From Spirochaetales bacterium (GTDB taxonomy: Bacteria > Spirochaetota > Spirochaetia > DSM-27196 > PWMO01), in assembly GCA_007123465.1 (NCBI GenBank), contig SKLB01000342.1, positions 1-9,988 of the forward strand: a stretch of DNA of 9,988 nt, given 5' to 3'. Position numbers and translations under genes: made by a program. Of this stretch, positions 1 through 8,334 are shown piece by piece. Position 1 is the first letter of the stretch. The number at the start of each line of letters is the position of its first letter. The notes under the pieces were generated by a model that ran no database searches, was not told the origin of the DNA, and was given only the letters and a program-made list of their open reading frames with translations.

Positions 1-268
1 TGTGGCTGTTGGCTACGGTATCGGCGTCAAACACGGTAATCTCGCGCTGTTGAGAATCGCGTACCCGCTCGAGAAGCGCGGCGGTGTGTACAGCGGTGAT
101 TTCGGCGTCGGTTGCGTCGCGACCGGGGTCAATCGTGACCCCCGGCTTTCCGTCACAGGAATCGAATACCGCGGTCACGGCGTCGAGCCGCTCCGGTCTT
201 TCCGGATGACCCATACCGGGCGAGTGCAGACGGCACAGTTGATCGGTAAACAGGTGAAGCTGGAACAT
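1..268 (-). CDS. HDAC/AcuC-family metal-dependent deacetylase, N-terminal fragment
   Basis: This gene starts at an ATG at 268-266 on the minus strand and is cut by the left edge after 89 codons. The visible protein opens MFQLHLFTDQLC and then reads RLHSPGMGHPERPERLDAV (residues 13-31), the N-terminal signature of the histone deacetylase superfamily, which includes AcuC, acetylpolyamine amidohydrolases and HDAC-like proteins. Further matches are VHTAALLERV (60-69) and FDADT (80-84), the usual H-x-x-x-x-x-x-V and D-x-DT positions. The zinc ligands and catalytic histidines lie further downstream, outside the window. By family it is a cytoplasmic zinc-dependent hydrolase that removes acetyl or similar acyl groups from lysine or polyamines; the substrate cannot be told here. 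It is divergent from hslO, with 126 bases between the two ATGs. The family call is firm and the subfamily is open. Confidence 0.88.
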   Translation of the reverse strand, partial: MFQLHLFTDQLCRLHSPGMGHPERPERLDAVTAVFDSCDGKPGVTIDPGRDATDAEITAVHTAALLERVRDSQQREITVFDADTVANSH

Positions 269-275
269 TGTACCT

Positions 276-306
276 ACTCTACCACCGATCGCTGCACGAT
301 CGTCAA
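276..306 (-). promoter_or_regulatory. Candidate promoter with dyad for the deacetylase gene
   Basis: On the minus strand there is a TTGACG -35-like hexamer (306-301) and a TAGAGT -10-like hexamer (281-276), separated by 19 bases. The spacer holds most of a 17-base dyad, CGATCG-CTGCA-CGATCG (286-302), whose arms are perfect 6-base palindromes. A long spacer with an internal dyad is typical of MerR-type control, but no regulator gene is in view, so that is only a suggestion. Transcription would begin at about the ATG at 268, implying a very short or absent leader. The -10 match is only 4 of 6. Confidence 0.25.
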
Positions 307-394
307 CACCGCGTACAACCCGGCGCTCAGCAGCAGCAGAACGCAAAGTACAGTTACTGGACGAGTGGACTGCAAGGCAGTACCTTTGCGCTAT

Positions 395-1342
395 ATGAGA
401 CAAGAAGCAATCGATGACCCGGTAGTTGCCGACAAGCTCGCCACGCTGCCGCAGGATCGCGTAGACAGCTTTGTGCTGGCTGAGGGAAGCTATCGCGGGG
501 CCCTGCTGCACGGTACGCGAATGGTGAACCAGATGCGTGCCAATCACCAGCTGGGGCTGATCGAAACGCTGCTGCTGGGCCACGGCTACCTGGCCGGCGG
601 GCTACTGTCGACCAACGTCAAGGCAAATGACAGAGTATCATTTGAACTCAGCTGTGACGGGCCGGTGGGCGGGCTGTACGTGGAGACCACCGCCGGCGGA
701 ACCGTGCGCGGCTACCTCAAGCGCAACCCGATTCCGCTGACCGAGGCGCCCGAATCGCTCGATCCGGCGCAATTTGTCGGCAGCGGCACGCTGTCTGTCA
801 CCAAGCACCTCGAGCGCGCCAAGCAGCCGTTTACCGGGCGCATCCGGCTGGTCTACGGTAGTCTGGCCCGGGACCTGGCCGCCTACTATGTCTATTCAGA
901 ACAGACGCCCACGGCGTTCCACCTGAGTATTCAGTTCGATAATCACGGCCGCGCCATCGGCGCCGGTGGCCTGATGATCCAGGCAATGCCGACACTGGGC
1001 GGCTTCCAGGAGCGCGAAGACGCTATCGAACAGATCGATGCCGCGGTGCATGCAATTGGTTCAATTGGAGCGCTGTTTGCCGACGGTGCAACTACCGCGG
1101 AAATCCTGAACCGCTACTTTGCAGCGCTGGGTCCCGAGCCGCTGGCAACCAGGAACGTGCGCTTCTACTGTCCGTGCACCCGCGAGCGCTTTTTCAACTT
1201 CATCGCTGCACTGGGGGTGGAGGAGCTGCACGACATCAGACAGAACGGTCCGTTCCCGCTGCGCACCACCTGTTTCAACTGCAACACTACCTACTCGTTC
1301 TCTGCAGAGGAGATTGGCGACGCCTACCAGATGGCGCGCTGA
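395..1342 (+). CDS. hslO: Hsp33 redox-regulated molecular chaperone
   Basis: This is Hsp33, a cytoplasmic ATP-independent holdase that is switched on by oxidative unfolding and protects proteins under peroxide, hypochlorite or heat stress. It has 315 residues from ATG 395, against 292 for E. coli HslO. The N-terminal chaperone domain contains GTRMVNQMRANH, SCDGPVGGL, VGSGTLSVTK, SEQTPTAF and GAGGLMIQAMP. The C-terminal redox switch has four zinc-binding cysteines, C259 and C261 (CPC) and C293 and C296 (CFNC), giving C-x-C-x31-C-x-x-C. The reading frame is open back to base 2, but that extension lies antisense to the divergent deacetylase gene and is not taken as coding. An in-frame TTG at 386 has AAGG (374-377) eight bases upstream, better spaced than for the ATG, so the protein may really start three codons earlier. 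It converges on the oxidoreductase gene. Confidence 0.95.
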   Translation: MRQEAIDDPVVADKLATLPQDRVDSFVLAEGSYRGALLHGTRMVNQMRANHQLGLIETLLLGHGYLAGGLLSTNVKANDRVSFELSCDGPVGGLYVETTAGGTVRGYLKRNPIPLTEAPESLDPAQFVGSGTLSVTKHLERAKQPFTGRIRLVYGSLARDLAAYYVYSEQTPTAFHLSIQFDNHGRAIGAGGLMIQAMPTLGGFQEREDAIEQIDAAVHAIGSIGALFADGATTAEILNRYFAALGPEPLATRNVRFYCPCTRERFFNFIAALGVEELHDIRQNGPFPLRTTCFNCNTTYSFSAEEIGDAYQMAR

Positions 1343-1355
1343 GCCGCCGCTGGAT

Positions 1356-2337
<982 letters not shown>

Positions 2338-2348
<11 letters not shown>

Positions 2349-4461
2349 GGTGCGTCCCCCGTTTAAGCCGTACCAGACGCGACGAGTTGGCCAGGATTCC
2401 CAGATCGGGCATGCTCTGCGCGGCAGCCGCTACCACCGGAGGCAGCAGCCCCAGCGCCGCCAGCGAGAGTCCGCCCAGGTTGTACAGCGCAGTGAAGCCG
2501 ATGTTGAGCATCACTACGCGCATGGTTCGCCGTGCAACACCAAACAGCAGCGGAACCGTGGCCCAGTCATCGTTCATCAACGCCACATGCGACGCCTCTA
2601 TCGCTACGTCGGTGCCGGCAGCGCCCATCGCGATACCCACGTCGGCGCCCGCCAGCGCCGGGGCATCGTTGACGCCGTCTCCAATCATCGCCACGCGCAA
2701 CCCGCGCTGCTGATACTCGCGCACCAGCGCTATCTTATGCTGCGGCAGCAGCCCGGCACGGTACTCGATACCCAGCTGATCGGCAACTCGCCGTACGGCG
2801 CCCTCGTTGTCGCCGCTTATCAGCTCAATTCGCCCAATACCAAAGGTCCGCAGCTGCCGCAGCGCCGCTGCAATCCCCGGGCGCACGCTGTCGGCGGTTG
2901 CCAGCAGCCCCAGCGGCTGATCGTCACGGCACAGCATCAAAACGCTCTTTCCCTCGTTCATGAGTTGTGCGCCACGTGCCATCAACGCAGGCTCGCAACG
3001 CAGCCGTTCAGGCTGCACTCGACCCACGCTGACGCGTCTACCGGCAATGGTTGCGCTGACTCCTACGCCGGGCTCGGAAAGGAAGTCCTCGGCGTGGCGG
3101 TGGCTCAGTCCGCGCCCGAAAGCCGCGCGGCGCACAGCTTCGGCCAGCGGATGCTCTGAGTACCGCTCAACGTCGGCAGCTATCTGCAGCAGCTCATCCT
3201 CGCTAACAGGCAAAGAGTCAGCGCTGACCACGTCCGTCACCCGCGGCGTACCGGTGGTTACCGTGCCGGTCTTGTCGATCAGCAGCACCTCTACCCGCGC
3301 CAGCGATTCAATGTAGCGCCCGCCTTTGATCAGCACCCCTTGCCGGGCCGCCGCGCCGATGGAAGCCAGCATTGCTATCGGCGTGGCCAGAGCAAACGAA
3401 CACGAACACGCCACCACCAACACCGCAATGGTAGCCTGCAGGCTGCCGCCGATCCACCAGGTTGCCAGCGCAATTGCGGCCACCAGCGGCAGGTAGTACC
3501 CCGAAAAGCGGTCGGCCACGCGCTGCACATCGCTGCGATTGGCCTCAGCCTCTTCCACCAGACGCACCACCGTGCCGAAGGTGGTATCGGTGCCCACAGC
3601 GGTTGCCCGCAGCGTGACCGCTCCGCCGGATACAAGCGAGGCGGCAAACAGCTCGCGGCCGACCAGCGCTTCCACCGGTTCGGATTCTCCGGTAACCGCC
3701 GCCTGGTTGACAAACGCGTGGCCTGCAACCACCTCGCCGTCCACCGGAACTGCCTCGCCGGGGCGAACAAGCACAAGCTCGCCAAGTGCCACGCTGTCGG
3801 CCGGCACCAGCTCTTCGCCGTTGCTGCCCAGCCTTCGCGCGGTCTGCGGAGCCATAGCGGAGAGCTCGCGCAGCGCACGACGGCTCTTGTCGGCGGTGAT
3901 TCCCTCGGTGTAGGCTCCCACGCGCATGAAGATCACTACAATAGCCGCAGTGGCCCACTCACCGGCCAGCGCCGCGGCCAGCGCGCCAACCGTCATCAGG
4001 CTGTGCGAGATCACCTGGCCGCGCAGCGCGCTTCGCAGCACCTGCAGTAGCGGCCTGCGCCCTATCCACACTATCAGTAGCGCCGAGACGTACCACGGAA
4101 TCCGGTCTGTGATTCCGTCCAGCAGTCCCAGCCACTCGCCCAGAATCACCACCAGCAGCACAAATAGGGCCACCGTTGCCAGAACAACCAGTACGCGGCG
4201 CGAGGCCGCGCGCGCTTCGCCCAGCCGTTGATCAGCCTTCTCATCCACAACGGCGTAGCCCGCCGCAGCTACGGCCTTACGCAGGCGCTGCTCCAGCGCG
4301 TCATCAAGCGCTGGTCCCCGAACCACCGCGCGCTCTGAAGCGAGGTAGACGTCACAGGCTTCAACGCCGTCCAGCGAGGCTATTGCGTTGCGCACGTGAC
4401 GTACGCAGTCCTGGCAGTCCATGCCGGAGATGCGGTACTCCCTGGTCTCGATCTTCTGCAT
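2338..4461 (-). CDS. P1B-type heavy-metal-translocating ATPase with CSC in place of CPC
   Basis: This 707-residue inner-membrane pump uses ATP to move transition-metal ions, usually outward. An N-terminal HMA metal-binding domain (about 6-75) carries GMDCQDC (C16, C19); GMDC is more usual in Zn/Cd/Pb pumps than in copper pumps. Two pairs of membrane spans follow (about 90-183), then the actuator TGES (257-260), spans at about 323-337 and 342-364, the phosphorylation site DKTGT (D396), the N-domain HP (H437-P438), SGD (549-551), GDGVNDAP (594-601) and two last spans (650-690). The span-six motif reads ACSCSFALATP: residues 352-354 are C-S-C, where the family normally has C-P-C. The last span contains SMPDLGILANSSRL, so metal specificity is unclear. 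I chose ATG 4461, just before the HMA domain; the frame runs 21 codons further upstream to an ATG at 4524. The gene is divergent from the TRAP genes and heads a pair with the oxidoreductase. Confidence 0.92.
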
Positions 4462-4557
4462 AATCTGCTCGTTGCCAATGGTACGCACAGAAGCTGCGCT
4501 TGACAAGCAGGAATGACCATGCAAGAGTGGTGCATAATAATTACACGGGAGTCAAAT
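4462..4557. promoter_or_regulatory. Divergent intergenic region between metal ATPase and TRAP genes
   Basis: These 96 bases must hold promoters for both the ATPase (minus) and the TRAP operon (plus). On the plus strand there is an exact TTGACA at 4500-4505 and a good -10-like CATAAT at 4533-4538. They are 27 bases apart, too far for one ordinary sigma-70 promoter. An inverted repeat, ATGCA-N7-TGCAT (4519-4535), lies between them and could be an operator. TTGAC (4500-4504) and GTCAA (4551-4555) form another short inverted pair. I see no convincing promoter on the minus strand. Confidence 0.35.
4547..4551 (+). promoter_or_regulatory. Ribosome binding site of the TAXI receptor gene
   Basis: GGGAG lies six bases upstream of ATG 4558. 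This decides the start in favour of MKKLFAVAAIAV, which begins a proper signal peptide, over the in-frame ATG at 4513, 15 codons upstream, which would bury it. Confidence 0.75.
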
Positions 4558-5499
4558 ATGAAAAAGCTCTTTGCGGTGGCAGCGATTGCTGTCATGATCA
4601 CCGGACACGTTACGGCGCAGACCAACCTGGCGCTCAAAAGCGCGCGAGAGACCTCAACGTACTACGCGTTCGCCGTAGGCATTGCCGAGGCGCTGATGCA
4701 GGGAACCGACGGAATAAACATCACCGTCGAGACCAGCGCTGGTTCAGTCGAGAACGTCAAAATGGCGCGCATGCGCAACGATTACCTGTTCACCACGCCG
4801 CCGTCGCTTGCCGGCGCAGCGGTAGCCGCTGAAGGACAATTCCCCGAAGGCGGTTACGAGCGCATTCGCTCGCTGTGGCCGATACCCGGGCTGGTAATGC
4901 ACTGGGTAGTGCGGCAGGATAGCGGTGTACAGAGCATCAGAGAGCTCGCCGGCAAGCGCTTTGTGCCCGGGGGTGCCGGTTCTGCCGGTGACCGGATCAC
5001 GCGCGACATTCTTGCCAGCATGGGAATCGAGAACGATGTCAATCTGCTTACCGTTGACCTGAGTGAAGGGGTTCCCGCGGTGCGCAACCGCCGCGCAGTG
5101 GGCTTCGGCACTTCCAGCACACCGCCGGCTTCTATGATCCAGGAGATCGGCGCCACCGTTCCTATACGGCTGCTCGATCTATCCGATGAGGACTACGCAC
5201 CTGTCAGCCATCTCTACACGCGCGCTGAGATCCCTGCAGGGATGTACCCCGGCGTGAGCCAGGCCGTCAAGACGGTCAGCCTGCCGGTGGCGCTCTACAC
5301 CACAACCAACCTCTCCGAGGATCTGGCCTACCGGCTGACCAAGGCGTTCTGGGAGAACCGTTCACGCTGGGAGTCAGCGCATCCTGCAATGCGCCTGATC
5401 AGCATGGATGACGTCAACTTCATGGAAGTCAAACTGCATCCGGGCGCGCTGCGCTACTACCGCGAAATCGGGTTTGACGTAGTTCCTGCTCTGCGCTGA
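4558..5499 (+). CDS. TAXI-family TRAP transporter solute-binding protein
   Basis: This 313-residue protein is the periplasmic receptor of a tripartite ATP-independent periplasmic (TRAP) transporter of the TAXI type. It begins with a signal peptide (two lysines, then a hydrophobic stretch, residues 1-20; likely cut in VTA-QTN). Family features follow: a TSAGSVENVKMAR segment (about 61-73), a LAGKRFVPGGAGSAGDRI segment typical of TAXI ligand-binding domains, IPAGMYPGVSQAVKTV, and near the C-terminus LSEDLAYRLTKAFWEN and LHPGALRYYREIG. Binding of ligand and hand-over to the membrane partner would drive ion-coupled uptake. The permease gene follows after 19 bases, confirming the pair. The substrate cannot be read from the sequence; TAXI receptors studied elsewhere bind small organic acids. 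There is no lipobox cysteine, so the protein is probably soluble. Confidence 0.93.
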   Translation: MKKLFAVAAIAVMITGHVTAQTNLALKSARETSTYYAFAVGIAEALMQGTDGINITVETSAGSVENVKMARMRNDYLFTTPPSLAGAAVAAEGQFPEGGYERIRSLWPIPGLVMHWVVRQDSGVQSIRELAGKRFVPGGAGSAGDRITRDILASMGIENDVNLLTVDLSEGVPAVRNRRAVGFGTSSTPPASMIQEIGATVPIRLLDLSDEDYAPVSHLYTRAEIPAGMYPGVSQAVKTVSLPVALYTTTNLSEDLAYRLTKAFWENRSRWESAHPAMRLISMDDVNFMEVKLHPGALRYYREIGFDVVPALR

Positions 5500-5518
5500 G
5501 GAATGACAGGCAGAGCTG

Positions 5519-7369
5519 ATGCTGGCACGAGTGCTTCGTAACGGGATTGTCGTTGGATCGATCCTGTTCGCCGTTTTTCAACTGATACTGCCGGTCTACG
5601 CCTTCTTGCCCGCGATGCAGGCGCGCGCGCTGCATCTCGGGTTCATGTTTTTCATTGTGTTTGTCGGCGGGTCACTCAGACGCGCCGAGAAATCCGGGTC
5701 GCGCCTGAGCCCGTGGCGTGTAGCGCGCGACCTGGCGCTCGGTGCAGCTGGAATCCTGATTGTCGGCTACGTCTTTGTCAACTACACCACCATCTCGCAC
5801 CAGTACGGCATACCAACCGGTCCGCTCCAGGTGGTGTTTGCGTTCGCGCTGACGCTGCTGATTCTGGAGGCCGCGCGGCGCGAGATCCAACCAACCCTGC
5901 CGATTATCGCGCTGATCTTCCTGCTCTACGCGCTGTTCGGCCATCACATCCCCGGTACGTTCGGCATTCCGCGCTACGGCCTGGAGACACTGGCGGGGCA
6001 CCTGTTTCTGACAACCGGCGGACTGTGGGGCATGCTGGTGGGCGTCAGCACCAACATCATCGCAATCTTTGTCTTCTTTGGTGCGGTTATATTTGCCACC
6101 GGCGGCGGCACGGGCTTCATGCGATTGGCAGTCCGTCTGGCCGGCCGCTTCTCCGGCGGTCCGGCAAAGGTAGCAACTATAGCCAGCGCGCTGTTTGGAT
6201 CGATCTCCGGCAGCGCCAGCGCCAACGTGGCTACCACCGGCTCGTTCACAATACCGATGATGCGGCGGCTGAAGTACAAACCCGAAATGGCAGCCGCGGT
6301 CGAGGCCACCGCCAGTACCGGCGGCCAGATCATGCCGCCGATCATGGGGGCCGGCGCCTTTGTGCTGGCCGAACTGACCGAGACGCCCTACCTGGAGGTG
6401 GTCTATCGCGCGCTGGTACCGGCACTCTGTTTCTTTTCCGCGGTTGGCCTTGGCATTCACTTCTACGCCAAGCGCGAGGGCAACGTGGGTTTGCCACAGA
6501 GCGAATTGCCGAGCTGGCGTGAAACGCTGCACGCCAGTACCTTCTTCCTGCTGCCGTTTGCGGTACTGATGGCGTGGATGATAGGCGGCTACACCCCGCA
6601 GTACGCGGCGTTCTGGGCAACGGCAGTAGCGCTGCCGCTGTCGCTGATCAGCGCCGACTGGAAGATAGAAGTCCACAACGCACTGCCGCAACTCAAGAGC
6701 GCCGCTGTCAACGGCGCACGCCAGGCAGCGGTCATTGCCGCCATATCGGCCAGTGCACAGGTAATCATCTCGGTCATAGCGATGACCGGATTGGGCGTCA
6801 AGATCAGTACACTTATTCTCTCGGTCAGCCAGGGGCAGCTCTTTCTGACGCTGCTGCTGGTGGCTTTCACAAGCATTGTGCTGGGGATGCAGGTTCCTAC
6901 CACCGCGGCCTACATCATGGCTGTTGTCGTTGGCGGGCCGGTCCTGATCACCTTTGGCCTGCCGCCGGTTGCCGCTCACCTGTTTGTATTCTACTTTGCG
7001 ATTCTCTCGGCAATCACGCCGCCGATCTGCGGTGGCGTGTTCATAGCGGCCGGAATGGCAGATGCCGATTGGGTAGCCACCGCCCGAATTGCGCTCAAGC
7101 TCAGCTTTGCGGCTTTCTTTGTCCCGTTTGTGTTTGTCTACGATCCGGCGCTGCTGCTGTACGGAACACTGCCGGAGATCGCCTACGCACTGCTGCGTAC
7201 CGGCGCAGCGATGCTGTTTCTGGCCGGCGGACTGATGCGCTACTGGCGCCGCGAGATTTTCTCTCTGCGCCGTGCGCTGTTGCTGACCGCCGGTGTACTG
7301 CTGTTGTTCCCGTTTCCGCTGCTGAGCCTGTCAGGTGCGGCGCTCGGGGTACTGCTGCTATTTATCTAG
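5519..7369 (+). CDS. TRAP transporter fused permease (4TM/12TM, TAXI type)
   Basis: This 616-residue, strongly hydrophobic inner-membrane protein combines the small (DctQ-like) and large (DctM-like) TRAP permease subunits in one chain, the usual arrangement with TAXI receptors. The N-terminal quarter (about 1-170) gives several spans and would be the small-subunit part. The large part carries the two inverted-repeat loops of the family: FGSISGSASANVATTGSF (from residue 226) and LGMQVPTTAAYIMA (455-468). Other marks are ASTGGQIMPPIMGAGAF and ITPPICGGVFIAAGM. A hydrophobic C-terminal tail (about 545-616) follows, as in many TAXI permeases. It would use a sodium or proton gradient to import the ligand held by the receptor. 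The ribosome binding site is weak (AGG at 5508-5510), suggesting translation coupled to the upstream gene. A long open frame on the opposite strand (5672-6979) is a GC-driven shadow. Confidence 0.95.
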   Translation: MLARVLRNGIVVGSILFAVFQLILPVYAFLPAMQARALHLGFMFFIVFVGGSLRRAEKSGSRLSPWRVARDLALGAAGILIVGYVFVNYTTISHQYGIPTGPLQVVFAFALTLLILEAARREIQPTLPIIALIFLLYALFGHHIPGTFGIPRYGLETLAGHLFLTTGGLWGMLVGVSTNIIAIFVFFGAVIFATGGGTGFMRLAVRLAGRFSGGPAKVATIASALFGSISGSASANVATTGSFTIPMMRRLKYKPEMAAAVEATASTGGQIMPPIMGAGAFVLAELTETPYLEVVYRALVPALCFFSAVGLGIHFYAKREGNVGLPQSELPSWRETLHASTFFLLPFAVLMAWMIGGYTPQYAAFWATAVALPLSLISADWKIEVHNALPQLKSAAVNGARQAAVIAAISASAQVIISVIAMTGLGVKISTLILSVSQGQLFLTLLLVAFTSIVLGMQVPTTAAYIMAVVVGGPVLITFGLPPVAAHLFVFYFAILSAITPPICGGVFIAAGMADADWVATARIALKLSFAAFFVPFVFVYDPALLLYGTLPEIAYALLRTGAAMLFLAGGLMRYWRREIFSLRRALLLTAGVLLLFPFPLLSLSGAALGVLLLFI

Positions 7370-7377
7370 CTGCACCT

Positions 7378-8298
7378 ATGGCGGTATTGGCCAGAGTCCG
7401 CATCGGAACCGCTTCGTGGACCGACAAGAGCCTGATCCAGTGCCGGCGCTACTATCCGCCCGGCTGCAACAGCGCGGAGGCTCGGCTCCGTTACTACGCC
7501 GCGCAGTTCCCTCTGGTAGAGGTTGATTCTTCGTATTACGCTCTGCCGTCCCAGCGCAACTCATCACTGTGGGTCGAGCGCACACCGGACGATTTCCTGT
7601 TCAACGTCAAGGCGTTCCGGATCTTTACCGGTCATCATACACCAGCGTCCGCACTGCCTTCCGATCTGCGCGTGGATATCGGCGCTCAAAGGCGCGGCGC
7701 CGGCGCTAACCTCTACTACCGGGACCTGCCCGTAGAGATAAGACAGGAATTATGGCGCCGTTTCACTGCTGCAATCATGCCGCTGAAACAAGCCGGCAAG
7801 CTCGGCAGCGTGCTGCTGCAGCTGGCACCGTGGGTAGGTCCGGGGCCGCGCGTGGAGCGCCACATCCGCGAGTGCCGCGAGTATCTGAAAGACTTCGAAA
7901 TCGCAGTGGAGTTCCGCAACCGACGTTGGCAGGAACCGGCCAATCTACCGGTCACTCTGAGCATGTTGCGTGAGCTCAACATAAGCTACGTGGCGGTGGA
8001 TGAGCCGCAGGGCTTTGACAGCTCGGTGCCCCCGCTGGCGCAGGTCACCGGGCGCTACGCGGTAGTGCGCTTCCACGGCCGCAACCGGGCAACCTGGCAG
8101 AAACGGGGTCTTGCCGGCTCAGCTGAACGCTTCGACTACTACTACCGGGAGTCAGAGCTTGCCGAGTGGCTGCCACGCATCACGGCGATGCGGCGCCAGG
8201 CCGCCGAAGTACATCTGGTATTCAACACCAACAACGAGGACCAGGGACCGGTTAACGCGCTGCTGCTGCAACAGCTGTTGGGCGAAGGAGTATCTTGA
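7378..8298 (+). CDS. DUF72 (YecE-like) TIM-barrel protein of unknown function
   Basis: This 306-residue protein belongs to the DUF72/YecE family, known from structures to fold as a TIM barrel but without an established reaction. Visible family marks are RIGTASWTD (8-16), YYAAQFPLVEVDSSYYALP, TPDDFLFNVKAF, GSVLLQLAPW, IAVEFRNRRW, YVAVDEPQGF, YAVVRFHGRN and, near the end, VHLVFNTNNEDQGPVNALLLQQLL. The frame is open far upstream inside the permease gene, but similarity begins at ATG 7378, eight bases after the permease stop. There is no recognisable ribosome binding site before it, so it is probably translated by ribosomes finishing the permease. That places it in the TRAP transcript, though I know of no functional link between DUF72 proteins and TRAP transport. 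Length is slightly above the common 240-280 residues, mostly from the stretch between the TPDDF and LLQLAPW motifs. Confidence 0.92.
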   Translation: MAVLARVRIGTASWTDKSLIQCRRYYPPGCNSAEARLRYYAAQFPLVEVDSSYYALPSQRNSSLWVERTPDDFLFNVKAFRIFTGHHTPASALPSDLRVDIGAQRRGAGANLYYRDLPVEIRQELWRRFTAAIMPLKQAGKLGSVLLQLAPWVGPGPRVERHIRECREYLKDFEIAVEFRNRRWQEPANLPVTLSMLRELNISYVAVDEPQGFDSSVPPLAQVTGRYAVVRFHGRNRATWQKRGLAGSAERFDYYYRESELAEWLPRITAMRRQAAEVHLVFNTNNEDQGPVNALLLQQLLGEGVS

Positions 8299-8318
8299 TT
8301 CTCGCCGGCGCAAAACTG

Positions 8319-8327
8319 TGCTATTAT
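8319..8327 (+). promoter_or_regulatory. Candidate extended -10 promoter of the GNAT-ASCH gene
   Basis: TG-C-TATTAT fits the extended -10 pattern TGn-TATAAT with one mismatch, and stands out in GC-rich surroundings. The best -35 candidate, TTGATT at 8295-8300, is 21 bases upstream, which an extended -10 promoter can tolerate. Transcription would start near 8333-8334, next to ATG 8335. The ATG also lacks a ribosome binding site, so a leaderless transcript is possible. Confidence 0.4.
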
Positions 8328-8334
8328 TGCGAGC

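Noticed and set aside
325..340. Short CAG-CAG-CAG run in the hslO upstream region
   Set aside because: Three or four units of a common GC-rich triplet are expected by chance and show no further repeat structure.
2..394. 131-codon in-frame extension upstream of the Hsp33 start
   Set aside because: It has no Hsp33 similarity and lies antisense to a recognisable HDAC-family N-terminus at 1-268. Family similarity begins only after the ATG at 395.
4462..4524. 21-codon N-terminal extension of the metal ATPase
   Set aside because: The HMA domain begins directly after ATG 4461. The extension lies in the divergent promoter region and has no clear ribosome binding site.
5672..6979. 435-codon open frame on the minus strand opposite the TRAP permease
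   Set aside because: The composition is rich in Arg, Gln, Gly and His with no family motif. It exactly shadows a well-supported permease, a common effect in GC-rich coding DNA.
6574..7377. Long in-frame upstream extension of the DUF72 gene inside the permease gene
   Set aside because: DUF72 similarity begins just after ATG 7378, and the region upstream is clearly coding for the permease in another frame.
8301..8333. CTCGC and GCGAG inverted pair between the DUF72 and GNAT-ASCH genes, considered as a terminator
   Set aside because: The arms are only five bases with a 23-base loop and no following T-run, so it does not meet the pattern of an intrinsic terminator.
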